Source: DATBAT01 sp963824805 (lineage in GTDB: Bacteria > Acidobacteriota > Terriglobia > Terriglobales > Acidobacteriaceae). From it: a stretch of DNA of 64,000 nucleotides. The stretch spans positions 1 through 64,000 of the forward strand of contig CAWGQZ010000067.1 in assembly GCA_963824805.1 (NCBI GenBank), in the 5' to 3' direction. The position numbers and the translations under genes were made by a program. Under the pieces are notes generated by a model. The model searched no databases. It was not told the DNA's origin and saw only the letters and a program-made list of their open reading frames with translations. Below, in pieces: positions 19,187 to 28,100 of the stretch; position 1 is the stretch's first letter, and every line of letters begins with the position of its first letter.

Positions 19187-19744
19187 ATGGAAACCCTCAA
19201 TCTGTCGGAATCAACTCCGCGCGGCGACGGGAGGCTAAAGAGTCTGTTTTGGCCAACCATTCATTCAGCCACGGATGTGGACTCTCTCGGAACGCAGGGA
19301 TATTGGGTGTGTACGCTGGTGGCCGTCATCTCGACCGCCTTGCTGCTCGCAATGTCACAACCGATCGCCGCCGTAGCCACTTTCCTGATGTACTACGTCG
19401 GTGGCGTGGGAGTTCGCGAGCGCAGTCCTTACGCTGCAGCAGCCGTCTTGCTGATGAGTCTCGCCGAAATAGTGGCCAGCGGGCCGAGCATTCCGCGGAT
19501 TATCTTCGCTGCTTTGTTTCTTTCTAATCTTCGGGGCACATGGATCGCCGCTGGCTGGAAATCTGATTCCGAAGAAGCAGATTTGCCACCGCGGCTGAAT
19601 GAAACGCTGGGAGATAAATTGGCCGATCAGTTCCCCAAGTGGCTGTGGCCGAAGATACGCATCCTCTACTACATCTTTTCGTTTGGGATGCTGGCGTTGG
19701 TGGTTGCAGGCTTGATTATTGAGAGTCGAGCCGTCCAAAAATAA
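19187..19744 (+). CDS. Membrane protein of unknown function
   Basis: A 185-residue protein with about four hydrophobic stretches (YWVCTLVAVISTALLLAM, AVATFLMYYVGGVG, AAAAVLLMSLAEIVA, and a C-terminal YIFSFGMLALVVAGLII). I chose METLNLSEST at 19187 instead of upstream ATG codons because the preceding 36 residues are unlike protein. No ribosome site precedes it, so the mRNA may be nearly leaderless. The middle of the protein is a soluble loop of about 50 residues. No family recognised. Confidence 0.65.
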   Translation: METLNLSESTPRGDGRLKSLFWPTIHSATDVDSLGTQGYWVCTLVAVISTALLLAMSQPIAAVATFLMYYVGGVGVRERSPYAAAAVLLMSLAEIVASGPSIPRIIFAALFLSNLRGTWIAAGWKSDSEEADLPPRLNETLGDKLADQFPKWLWPKIRILYYIFSFGMLALVVAGLIIESRAVQK

Positions 19745-19837
19745 ACCACGAATCAGATGGCGGGATAGTGCGTCCGAATGTGCAAAGAGGGCTCGGATGG
19801 CCCACCCATCGGCTGGAGGAAGTAAACCTGCGCACGA

Positions 19838-20664
19838 TCAGTTCCGCTGATCCGCCTTACGATAGACCCGCAGGTAATCCACCTGCATGGTTTGGGGAAA
19901 AACCGTGGTTGCGTCAGGATAGCCAGGCCAGTCACCTCCGACGGCGAGATTCAGAATCACGAAGAACGGATGGTCATAGACCCACTTCTTGCCGGCCGGT
20001 AGTTCTGCCGGCGTACGGGTTGCGTAGAGAGCATCGTCGACGTAGAAGCGAATTGCTTGTGGCTCCCACTCCAGGGCGAACACGTGGAAGCTGTCGGAGA
20101 AGCGTTGGTCCGGCAAAGTGTACGACGAACCGATTCCCTCCCCGCCTGAATAGCCTGGGCCGTGGATCGTGCCGTGCACCAGGGACGGTTCCTTCCCAAT
20201 GTTTTCCATGATGTCAATTTCCCCGCAAGCCGGCCAGCCTGACTTTCTCGATATCGGCGCCGAGCATCCAGAAGGCTGGCCAGATTCCCTGGCCGTAAGG
20301 AATCTTGATGCGCGCTTCAAACCGCCCATGGGTTTGGGAGAACTTGCCCGCGGTCTTCAGGCGCGCGGAAGTGTAGTCCCAGGCTTTCTTGCTGCGCGTC
20401 AATGTACTTTTCCTTTCGCGCTGTGATGACCAGATTTCCGCCGCGGATCGATACGTTTTGGCGGCGGGCGGTGTAGTACTCCGACTCATTGTTGCCCCAT
20501 TTGCCTCCTCCAATCTCAGATACCCACTTATTCCTGTCGACCCCGGAACCGTCTTGGCCGTTGAATTCATCGCTCCAGACCAGCGTCCAGCCAGGCCGCG
20601 CCGGAACTTGGCAAAAGCTCAGGGTCGCCATGGTCGTCATCCATATCAGAACTAGGGCTCGCAT
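19838..20664 (-). CDS. Secreted GH16 beta-glucanase, frame broken twice
   Basis: A glycoside hydrolase of family 16, which cleaves beta-1,3 or mixed-linked glucans outside the cell. The start MRALVLIWMTTMATLSFCQ is a signal peptide with AAGGAG upstream. Three consecutive frames carry WTLVWSDEFNG, WGNNESEYYT, then FEARIKIPYGQGIWPAFWM, then the catalytic motif GEIDIMENIG and LEWEPQAIRFYVDD. Removing one base near 20383-20392 and one near 20238-20244 yields a continuous 274-residue enzyme of normal length. So either two assembly errors or a young pseudogene. The Glu residues of EIDIME would be nucleophile and acid/base. Confidence 0.8.
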
Positions 20665-20795
20665 CCTTCTCCTTTGTGAACAGGCGCGCTTTCCTGCCGA
20701 GTTTAGTTCAATTGGCGATTTGGCAGTACACCATTTCCATGTCACGTCACTCGCTAGCGACTTGCCGCCACCTTTAAACTATGTGACAAGTGGAC

Positions 20796-21248
20796 ATGGG
20801 CGCAAAGCGAACGGGTACCATTGTTGCCGGACTCCTGGGCTGTGTAGCACTCCTTTCGATGGCGCAGCAGAAGCCATCGGATTCCGAAAAGATCATACAA
20901 ATGGAAAAGCGGTGGACCGAGGCTTACAAACAGCGTGACGTCGGGATTCTGTCTTCCCTGCTGGCGGAAGACTTCATCATTACCGTCGAGGATGGAAGCA
21001 CGTACGGGAAGATGGGATACATCAGCCATACCGCGAATACTTCGGTGCGAGTGGAGGTGGCAGAGATGTCCGAACTGAAGGTGCGCATGCACGGCAACGC
21101 GGCGATCGTGACTGGGGCGTATCACGAAAAAGGGACATCGGATGGAGCTCCCTACGAATATCGCGATCGTTTGACCGACCTATGGATGAAGAGTGGAGGC
21201 GCCTGGCAAGTGATCGCGTCGCACTACAGCGTTCCGTTCAAACAATGA
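20796..21248 (+). CDS. Secreted DUF4440/SnoaL-like (NTF2-fold) protein
   Basis: A 150-residue protein with a signal peptide (MGAKRTGTIVAGLLGCVALLSMAQ). The mature part follows the NTF2-like pattern of DUF4440: QMEKRWTEAYKQRD, LLAEDFIITVEDGSTYGK, MHGNAAIVTGAYHEKG and GAWQVIASHYS. Such proteins form a small cone-shaped barrel with a pocket; the ligand or reaction is unknown. It is divergent from the GH16 gene with about 130 bases between them. A GTG two codons upstream is an alternative start. Confidence 0.8.
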   Translation: MGAKRTGTIVAGLLGCVALLSMAQQKPSDSEKIIQMEKRWTEAYKQRDVGILSSLLAEDFIITVEDGSTYGKMGYISHTANTSVRVEVAEMSELKVRMHGNAAIVTGAYHEKGTSDGAPYEYRDRLTDLWMKSGGAWQVIASHYSVPFKQ

Positions 21249-21665
21249 CGACGATAGCGGGTTCATCAAGACCCAGGCCTCCGCGTTAATCTCCCCTCGC
21301 TGTGAGAGAATTTTCCCTTCGCTGTTTCCTTTGAGATGAACCCTTCCACTTCGATGCGGCGGCAGAAACCTCCCGTACCAGTGAATTCGGCGGGAACCCG
21401 AATTGGTTTCGCCTCTTATTTTCATTCAGCACTATCCGCAAGATTGGTACGCCTGGGCTGCTCGTGGGGACTGGTCAGGTCCAACTCCATCAATTACAGG
21501 CAGCCGAAGAGTCTTTGCATCGGGCGGCCGAGCTCGCACAATCCACGAGTCACCGAGCAATGGCAGCAAGTGCGCGGCCAGTTATACGGTGGCGTCTACT
21601 CCAGCCGAGCGCTGACCTCTTTAGTTCATAAGGGCCGGCGGGCTCTCACTATACGGGCGTTGCTG
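21249..21665. other. Intergenic region, no supportable gene
   Basis: About 417 bases between convergent genes. Several open frames cross it on both strands, none with a ribosome site or recognisable protein. One startless frame (about 21440-21630) contains QAAEESLHRAAELAQ, which faintly resembles a TPR helix and might be a decayed remnant. Confidence 0.4.
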
Positions 21666-22484
21666 TCAGCTTTCTTTTTCATCCAACTCGATATGGGCCC
21701 ACGGAATCTGGCTGTCGTGAGTGAAGATGGTGAGCCATTTTTCCGGAATTGCCCGCGCGTAGTAGCGCTTGCGGTTGTCAATGGTGGCGATCGGCGAGAG
21801 GTCGAACGCCATGACCCAGGTTGGATCAAGGTGGGCTCGGGTGGGAATCAGGTCTGAGATGTAGCAGGCAGTCTTGCCTCCGCTGTGCAAGATCACGGCT
21901 TGCATATTTTCGGTGTGACCGGGAAAGATCTCGACCGAAACTCCGGGGACGATTTCCCGGTTTCCGTTGAGTAGCTCCATCTGACCGTTCTCGACCAAGG
22001 GATCGTAGTTCACCGTCATATAACTGATGGCGTCGCGTTCATGCTGCTGCCGGGCATGGCGCCACTCGCCTTCCTGGGCGTAGTACCTCGCCCGGGGAAA
22101 AGTTGGTACTACCTTGTCTCCATTACGGATGGTGTTCCATCCACAGTGGTCAAAATGCAAATGCGAATTTATGACGATGTCGACGTCTTCGGGCGCGATG
22201 CCGGCAGCAGCGAGATTGTCGAGCAATCGCGCGGGCTGGTTGTAGATCTTGGCCATCTTTTCCGGCAACTTGTTGCCGATACCGGTTTCAATGAGGATGG
22301 TTTTTTCTCCGCTACGCACGACCACGGAATTCAGACCGGTTGGCACCCGGTTCTTCTCGTCGGCGGGAAGCTTTCTCTCCCACATAACCTTCGGGACCAC
22401 ACCAAAGAAGGCGCCGCCATCCAAATAATAGATGCCGTCGGAAACCGCGGTTAGCTCAAAATCTCCCAAGGATATTTTCTGCAT
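21666..22484 (-). CDS. Metallo-beta-lactamase-fold hydrolase, lactonase-like
   Basis: A 272-residue cytoplasmic hydrolase. The metal-binding motif HLHFDHCGWN, a downstream PGHTENMQAV and IETGIGNKLPEKM place it in the MBL superfamily near quorum-quenching N-acyl-homoserine lactonases and related esterases. The N-terminus LGDFELTAVSDGIYYLDGG is typical of that group. Two zinc or iron ions are expected. The true substrate cannot be judged from sequence, and no acyl-homoserine-lactone synthase or receptor is nearby. It stands alone, convergent with the SnoaL-like gene. Confidence 0.85.
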   Translation of the reverse strand: MQKISLGDFELTAVSDGIYYLDGGAFFGVVPKVMWERKLPADEKNRVPTGLNSVVVRSGEKTILIETGIGNKLPEKMAKIYNQPARLLDNLAAAGIAPEDVDIVINSHLHFDHCGWNTIRNGDKVVPTFPRARYYAQEGEWRHARQQHERDAISYMTVNYDPLVENGQMELLNGNREIVPGVSVEIFPGHTENMQAVILHSGGKTACYISDLIPTRAHLDPTWVMAFDLSPIATIDNRKRYYARAIPEKWLTIFTHDSQIPWAHIELDEKES

Positions 22485-22660
22485 AAATCAAGTATGCACG
22501 ATTGCCAATCGGAAAGGATTGAACCAACGCAGATCGAATGCTTCTGAATGATATTCCGCTGGATCTGAGTTGTTAGTTCTAAGTTCTCAGTTACTGCTGC
22601 TTGTGGTTCATCCTCGTGCAAGACGGGCGGGTAGCAGGGCAACCCGCATAAAATCTAGTT

Positions 22661-23857
22661 GTGCTGAAGACCCGTCTGGAATTCGTGCCGGCGCTCGATG
22701 GGGAGTTCTTCGCCCAGCTTCCAGCGGCTCCGGCTGTATTTGAGTTACGCGGAGAAGACGCCGGCTCCGAGCCCTATGTAACCAAGACGGCGAATCTGAA
22801 ACGCCGGCTGCAGCGCTTACTTGGAGAACCTAAGGAACAAAGCAAACGGCTCAACCTGCGTGACCGTGTCCGCTGGGTTGAGTACACCGCAACCGGATCA
22901 GACTTCGAGTCAGGATTTCTGCTTTATCGAGTCATGCGGAAGGCTTTCCCTAAGACCTACGCTGACCGATTGCGCTTCCGTTTCGCGCCGCTGGTCAAGT
23001 TGCATCTGGATAACCAGTATCCCCGGGCTTCGATCACGACTCGACTGGGCTCCGGAGGGTCCTTATATTACGGTCCTTTTCTCTCGCGCACCGCAGCCGA
23101 AAAGTTCGCCAACGATTCGTTGGACTTCTTCAAGATGCGGCGCTGTGTCGAGGATCTCAAACCTGATCCCCTGTTTCCGGGATGCATATATTCCGAGATG
23201 AAAATGTGTCTGGCACCGTGTTTCAATGGCTGCACCGATGAAGACTATGCCGACGAGGTGAGTCGGGTGAGGAAGTACTTTGAAAGCAAGGGCGAGTCGC
23301 TGGTACGGGAAATCTCTGGTCAGCGGGACCAGGCATCTGCCAACCTGGAATTTGAAAATGCGGCAGCGCTGCACTCACGGCTGGATAAGCTGCATCCGAT
23401 TCTGGCCCAGTTGCCCGAAATCGTCCGCCGCATCGACCATTTGGATGGACTTATGGTCCAGCCCAGCGCTGATGGGCAATGCGTTTGCTTCCTTCAAATT
23501 CAGGGTGGCCGGATATGCGATCCAATTCCCTTTCCTATCCAGGCAGCCGAACACGCCAAATCGCAATCTATGGAATCGAGGGTTCAAGCGGCCTTGGAAG
23601 GCATTTCCCCAGCCGCCTCAGCCAGTTCGCTGGAAACCATGGAGCACCTGGCTTTGCTAAAGCGTTGGTATTACCGGACAAACCGTACTGGAGAGGTGTT
23701 CTTCGTTGACGACAAAGGGTCGCTGCCCATGCGACGCGTAGTGCGGGGTATCGCCCGGGTATACCATGGGGAGAAGGCTCCAGTAGCCCAAACTGCACCA
23801 GTTGCGGTGCAAAATGAGCCCGGTTCGTTGTATACTCCCGAGCGCCCACCGTCTTAG
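22661..23857 (+). CDS. Short UvrC homologue (GIY-YIG plus UVR, no C-terminal nuclease)
   Basis: A 398-residue protein starting at GTG. The N-terminal GIY-YIG-like domain (APAVFELRGEDAGSEPYV, TANLKRRLQRLL) is followed by YYGPFLSRTAAEKF, a cysteine set CIYSEMKMCLAPCFNGC (as in the UvrC core) and a UVR helical hairpin (LEFENAAALHSRLDKL). Full UvrC has about 600 residues with an RNase-H-like nuclease and HhH motif; these are absent, so only the 3' incision activity could remain, as in Cho. The GIY residues are degenerate (VFEL, EPYV), which questions catalysis. The next gene starts one base after its stop. Confidence 0.8.
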   Translation: MLKTRLEFVPALDGEFFAQLPAAPAVFELRGEDAGSEPYVTKTANLKRRLQRLLGEPKEQSKRLNLRDRVRWVEYTATGSDFESGFLLYRVMRKAFPKTYADRLRFRFAPLVKLHLDNQYPRASITTRLGSGGSLYYGPFLSRTAAEKFANDSLDFFKMRRCVEDLKPDPLFPGCIYSEMKMCLAPCFNGCTDEDYADEVSRVRKYFESKGESLVREISGQRDQASANLEFENAAALHSRLDKLHPILAQLPEIVRRIDHLDGLMVQPSADGQCVCFLQIQGGRICDPIPFPIQAAEHAKSQSMESRVQAALEGISPAASASSLETMEHLALLKRWYYRTNRTGEVFFVDDKGSLPMRRVVRGIARVYHGEKAPVAQTAPVAVQNEPGSLYTPERPPS

Positions 23858-23858
23858 T

Positions 23859-24725
23859 ATGAGTTCCGTCGCACAAATCGAACCTCAACAGTCGGGTATG
23901 GGCCGCCGTATGCCGCGTTGCCCGATTGCGGTTCCAGTGCGCGTAACGGTCGTCAGGGGTGGCGTGCCCAGCGCAATCCCAGGACGGTCACTCGATTTGA
24001 GCGAGCGAGGCATCGCCGCCGTGCTGGCGGGAGAAGTCTCGCCGGGCGATCCCGTCGCAGTTGAGTTCCTTTTGCCGGAGATGGGCCTCGGCTTACACGC
24101 TAAAGCGACCGTCCGGCACCACGCGCCTTTGCGCTCCGGGCTGGAATTTCAGACATTGTCAGTTGAACAGCGCGCCATGATCCGCCGCTGGACCCACCGG
24201 GTGTTGACTCCGGAGACCGCGCCTCCGGCGGCGATCAGTGAAAGTCCGTTCAAGGAGATCTCGCGCAAGGTCACCGCACTTCAATATCTAAATAAGCTGC
24301 GGTCTCCGAAAGTGATGGCAACCGCTGCGGGTGCAGTCGTTCTTCTATTCCTGTTGACTTGGTGGCAATGGCAACGTGGCTGGCGCGAGCTTGAACTGGA
24401 GGCGCAGGGCCGGTCGATGGAGAGCAAAATACCAAGAATGACCTTGCCGCCAGGGGTGATGGAGCCGTTGCTTATCCATCGAGTCGACCCCGAGCTTCCA
24501 GAGGGGTCGAAAAAGGCGGGCGCGGTGCTGATGCGAGTGGTGATTGGACGAGACGGATCCGTAATCGACCAGCAACCGATCAGTGGCCCAAGTGCGATGC
24601 AGCGCGCGGCGATGGATTCAGTCCGCTACTGGCGCTTTCAACCTTATCGCGTGGAAGGGGCTCCGGTCGAAGTCGAAACCACTCTGGCGGTGGAATTCCA
24701 AGAGCAGCCCGCAGATGTCCGCTAG
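23859..24725 (+). CDS. PilZ domain fused to a TonB C-terminal domain
   Basis: A 288-residue inner-membrane protein. Residues about 15-110 are a PilZ-like cyclic-di-GMP-binding domain, with RRMPRCPIAVPVRV (RxxxR-type) and DLSERGIAA (DxSxxG). A single membrane span lies near residues 148-168 (TAAGAVVLLFLLTWWQW), and the periplasmic part is a TonB C-terminal domain (LIHRVDPELPEGSKKAG, VLMRVVIGRDGSV, DSVRYWRFQPY). The arrangement would link cytoplasmic c-di-GMP to an envelope process. It begins one base after the UvrC-like stop, so the genes are coupled. Confidence 0.85.
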   Translation: MSSVAQIEPQQSGMGRRMPRCPIAVPVRVTVVRGGVPSAIPGRSLDLSERGIAAVLAGEVSPGDPVAVEFLLPEMGLGLHAKATVRHHAPLRSGLEFQTLSVEQRAMIRRWTHRVLTPETAPPAAISESPFKEISRKVTALQYLNKLRSPKVMATAAGAVVLLFLLTWWQWQRGWRELELEAQGRSMESKIPRMTLPPGVMEPLLIHRVDPELPEGSKKAGAVLMRVVIGRDGSVIDQQPISGPSAMQRAAMDSVRYWRFQPYRVEGAPVEVETTLAVEFQEQPADVR

Positions 24726-24729
24726 GCAA

Positions 24730-25111
24730 TTACTTAGAAGTAACTCTTTCTTTGCGGAAGGCATGTAGCAGAATCGCGCTTCCGATAGCCAAAGCTGGCC
24801 ACTGCTCCTAACGCCATCGTCTGAGCGAATTGCGGGCTCGGCTGAAGATAATCAGCAAACAACGCTGCCAGGGCAAACAATATCCCCAAAACATTGAGCC
24901 ATGCCGAATGACGGGCGGTGGGGGTGTGCTCCATTTTTCGGAGACGAGTTTGCAGCATTACAGCCGCGGCCCCGATGGCCGCGACGACCACGATCGCCAG
25001 GGGACTGTAGAACGCCCGGCGGTTGGTGAACATCACTACCAGGGCCAGGCTTCCGCACAGCAATGCGGAGGCGATGACGGTCCAGCGGCGATGAAGGGGA
25101 CGTGGGGCCAT
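24730..25111 (-). CDS. Small membrane protein, frame broken near the 3' end
   Basis: A membrane protein of 126 residues after repair. Hydrophobic spans are VIASALLCGSLALVVMF, YSPLAIVVVAAIGAAAVML, LNVLGILFALAALFADYL and a fourth near the C-terminus. The frame as written ends with an unlike tail, but removing one T near 24784-24788 gives GIGSAILLHAFRKERV and a stop at 24730, a much more natural end. No family known. It converges with the PilZ-TonB gene, the two stops being four bases apart. Confidence 0.6.
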
Positions 25112-25257
25112 GGAAGCTGATCGCGCTAAGAAATCTTATCTTGCCAGAAGGGTTCCGCGCTAACAGAAAGACGAGCAGGAGGTTGTTGGGTGGACACTCC
25201 CGCCCATCGACATAAATAGGCAAAGTGTTCCAGAAACGGCAAGTCACTTGCCGCCGC

Positions 25258-25279
25258 GGGCGGGCAGAAGTGCCCGCCC
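25258..25279. repeat. GC-rich palindromic intergenic repeat (family A)
   Basis: Perfect nine-base arms GGGCGGGCA and TGCCCGCCC around GAAG, just beyond the 3' end of the aldehyde dehydrogenase gene. Confidence 0.75.
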
Positions 25280-25295
25280 TACATTGGCATAATGT

Positions 25296-26802
25296 TTACA
25301 GCGCCGCGCAGACGGCCTTTACTTCGGTGTACATCTCGAGTGCATCACGGCCCATTTCGCGGCCCCATCCCGACTGTTTGTAGCCACCGAAGGGCAATGC
25401 CGCGTCGAAGATGTTGTAGCAGTTGATCCACACCGTTCCGGCACGCATCTTTGCGGCGAGACGGTGGGCCCTTCTGAATGTCTCTGGTCCAAACACCAGC
25501 CGCTAGGCCATAGACGGTATCGTTGGCTTGTTGGACCAAATCGTCCGCATCCTTGAAGGGAATCGCTGTCACAACCGGTCCGAAGATTTCTTCCTGCACA
25601 ACTTTCATCTTCTCGCTAGTGTTGACCAGCACGGTCGGTTTGACGAAATAGCCTTTGTCGCCATGACGGCCGCCGCCAACCACAGCCTTGGCTCCTTCGG
25701 AGAAACCTGAGTCGAGGTAGCCGCAGACGCGGTTCATCTGCTCCTCGGAGACCAGCGGACCCATATCAGTCGAGGCATCCATCCCTGACCCGAGGTTGAT
25801 CTTCTGCGCGCGTTCCGCGACGCCATCGACGACTTTGTCGAAAATATTCTTTTCGACAAAGAGCCGCGATCCGGCACAGCAGCATTGTCCGTGATTGAAG
25901 AAGATGGCGCTGGCCGAACCTGCGATAGCGGCTTCGACATCGACGTCTCCGAAAACCACATTGGGAGACTTGCCGCCCAACTCCAGCGATACTTTCTTTA
26001 GATTGCCGGCGGCCGCCTGCAGCACCAGTTTTCCCACTTCGGTCGATCCGGTAAAAGCGACCTTGTCGACATCTGGATGCGCAGCCAAAGCAGCGCCTGC
26101 GGTTTCACCGTATCCCGGGACAATATTGACCACGCCGTCTGGAATGCCGGCTTCCTGAATCAGTTCACCTAACCGCAGACAGGAGAGCGGGGTTTGCTCG
26201 GCAGGCTTCAGCACCACGGTGCATCCGGTGGCCAAGGCCGGGCCCAGCTTCCAGGCCGCCATCAACAGCGGGAAATTCCAGGGGATGATCTGGCCCACAA
26301 CTCCAACCGGCTCGCGCAGCGTGTAGGCGAGGTACTTCGCGCCCGGAGTATAAGGCACAGAAATCGGAATGGTGGTGCCTTCAATCTTGGTAGACCAGCC
26401 AGCCATGTAGCGGAACAGATCAACGGCCAGAGGGATGTCGGCGGCTCGCGCGACCTTCAACGGCTTGCCATTATCGAGTGTCTCGAGGGTGGCGAACTCT
26501 TCGAGGTTTTCTTCCAGCAAGTCCGCCAGTTTCCAGATGAGGCGGCCCCGTTCGGAGGCAGTCAGCTTCGACCAGGGCCCGGTCTCAAAGGCGGCACGGG
26601 CTGCCTTGACGGCACGGTCGATGTCTTCACGATCTCCTTCGGCAACATGGGCGAGCACCTCGCCGGTAGCCGGATTGAAAGTCGGAAAAGTCTTTCCCGA
26701 GGCCGCATCCACCCACTTTCCATTAATCAGCATTTGGTGTTTGCGGGAAACAAAATCCATCACGCGATTGTCAGGTTCGACTAGCTTCAGCGCGGTTGCC
26801 AT
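25296..26802 (-). CDS. NAD(P)-dependent aldehyde dehydrogenase, frame broken by one base
   Basis: Oxidises an aldehyde to its acid. Motifs include the cofactor fold with FTGSTEVGK, the general-base region ELGGKSPNVVF and the catalytic cysteine in NHGQCCCAGSR. The reading frame as written derails after GVWTRDIQK, but the next frame gives AHRLAAKMRAGTVWIN, PFGGYKQSGWGREMG and the usual end. Dropping one G of the run at 25469-25471 restores 501 residues, the family length. Substrate is unclear; the sequence resembles the betaine/phenylacetaldehyde-type broad class. A ribosome site AGGAGG precedes MATALKL. Break judged to be probable sequencing error. Confidence 0.87.
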
Positions 26803-26974
26803 AAGGATCCTCCTAAATAGAGTGCGGAAATCCGCTGCGAATTGTAGCTCATTTCCTAACCCCGGACCAAGGAAGTTGGTGTCTGGGAACTGCCAGTGGG
26901 CTTCGGTTCCTTCCTGCGGTTGGCACAGCGGCCCCCGAGTTTAGCCTTCCGTCTCAGGATAGCCCGCAGTCAGC

Positions 26975-27397
26975 TTGAAGGATTTTCGCGGCAAGTGGGT
27001 GGTGCTTTACTTCTATCCCAAAGACATGACAACGGGATGCACCATAGAGGCCCACAATTTTCAGCGCGACCAGCCTGAGTACGCCAAAAAAAGTGCGGTG
27101 GTGCTGGGGGTGAGTGTCGACTCAGTCGACTCTCATAAACAGTTCTGTACCAAGGAAGGCCTGAATTTCAAGCTTCTTTCTGACAGCACGCACGAGGTCG
27201 CCAAAGCGTACGGGTCAGTAATGAATTTCGGAGTAACCGAAGTAGCGGCCCGCAACACCTTCATCATCGATCCGCAAGGGAAGATCGTAAAGACCTACAC
27301 CTCAGTAGATCCCAAAAAACACAGCGAAGAAGTTCTGGCGGCTTTGAACGATTTAGAGAACAGTGGCCAGCAGACGGATACTCCAGTCCAGCCATAG
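26975..27397 (+). CDS. Peroxiredoxin, BCP/PrxQ type, N-terminus in another frame
   Basis: A thiol peroxidase reducing hydroperoxides. This frame carries the active-site block VVLYFYPKDMTTGCTIEA (peroxidatic Cys in TGCT), FQRDQPEYAKKSAVVLGVS and NTFIIDPQGKI. It starts mid-domain, at LKDFRGKW. The preceding frame encodes the missing N-terminus, LPAVGTAAPEFSLPSQDSPQ (about 26910-26969), so adding one base near 26966-26970 joins them. The true start upstream is not resolved: no good ATG is seen in that frame, and a longer exported form is possible. The gene is divergent from the aldehyde dehydrogenase. Confidence 0.8.
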   Translation: MKDFRGKWVVLYFYPKDMTTGCTIEAHNFQRDQPEYAKKSAVVLGVSVDSVDSHKQFCTKEGLNFKLLSDSTHEVAKAYGSVMNFGVTEVAARNTFIIDPQGKIVKTYTSVDPKKHSEEVLAALNDLENSGQQTDTPVQP

Positions 27398-27407
27398 CGG
27401 ACGTAGA

Positions 27408-27425
27408 GCGGACACTCTTGTCCGC
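27408..27425. repeat. GC-rich palindromic repeat (family A)
   Basis: Arms GCGGACA and TGTCCGC around CTCT, ten bases past the peroxiredoxin stop. Confidence 0.7.
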
Positions 27426-27494
27426 CCGGGATCGGCACCTCACCTCAAGACCGTACAAACCGATCGGGACGCCTGAGACTCTCCTGGCGGCCAG

Positions 27495-27512
27495 GCGGAC
27501 AAGGGTCCGCCC
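27495..27512. repeat. GC-rich palindromic repeat (family A)
   Basis: Arms GGCGGAC and GTCCGCC around AAGG, just beyond the 3' end of jag and 70 bases from the previous copy. Confidence 0.7.
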
Positions 27513-27518
27513 ACATTC

Positions 27519-28052
27519 TCATCGCCGACGCGAATCCACCCGGGTCGTGGGTTTCTGCCCCTTGGGATAAACCACCACAAATCTGCGCGTACCTTCGCCT
27601 TCGCTTTCCGTGACTAGGTCTTCCTGTTCCCGCAACGCCAAATGCACAATGCGCCGCTCGCGCGAAGACATCGGCGCGAACTGATAAGAGACGCCCGAAG
27701 ACCGAACTTTGTCGGCGGCTACTTTCGCCGCCATGCGCAACTCTTCCAGCCGAAGCGACCGCTGGTTGCGGCAGTCAAAACAAATCTTCTCGTGTTCATT
27801 GCCAGGCAGGCGCAACATTTCGAGTGCCAGCAACTCCAGCGAGCGAAGCAATTCGCCGCCACGCTCCAAAAGCAATCCGGAATCCGGCCCCGCGAAATCC
27901 ACCAGGATCTCCGGGCGCTCCCAATCGCGCTCCTCCGGCAGCGGCGGATCGACGGTGATGCGGTACTTCAACCGCAAGCCGCCGTGGTTCACCACTCCGG
28001 TCAAAAACTCGTTGATCTTGTTTGCCGCAGCAACTTTATCTGGAATCGCCAT
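27519..28052 (-). CDS. jag: Jag/KhpB-like KH-R3H RNA-binding protein
   Basis: A 177-residue RNA-binding protein, last of the rpmH-rnpA-yidD-yidC-jag set. A KH-like domain occupies the middle (DFAGPDSGLLLERGGELLRSLELLA region, about residues 50-80) and the R3H domain the C-terminal half (PMSSRERRIVHLALRE, with the R-xxx-H motif). It lacks the Jag_N domain found in longer homologues. KhpB proteins bind many mRNAs and small RNAs and link to cell-wall and division control in Gram-positives; here the role is inferred from synteny with yidC. It begins 48 bases after the yidC stop. Confidence 0.85.
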   Translation of the reverse strand: MAIPDKVAAANKINEFLTGVVNHGGLRLKYRITVDPPLPEERDWERPEILVDFAGPDSGLLLERGGELLRSLELLALEMLRLPGNEHEKICFDCRNQRSLRLEELRMAAKVAADKVRSSGVSYQFAPMSSRERRIVHLALREQEDLVTESEGEGTRRFVVVYPKGQKPTTRVDSRRR

Positions 28053-28100
28053 AGACGTCCTCGACTGTCAGCCCTCGGCTACGAACGAAAGGCTCTGAAC

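Noticed and set aside
21336..21857. 173-codon plus-strand frame between SnoaL-like and hydrolase genes
   Set aside because: No ribosome site, unlike protein composition, and it overlaps the end of the hydrolase gene on the other strand.
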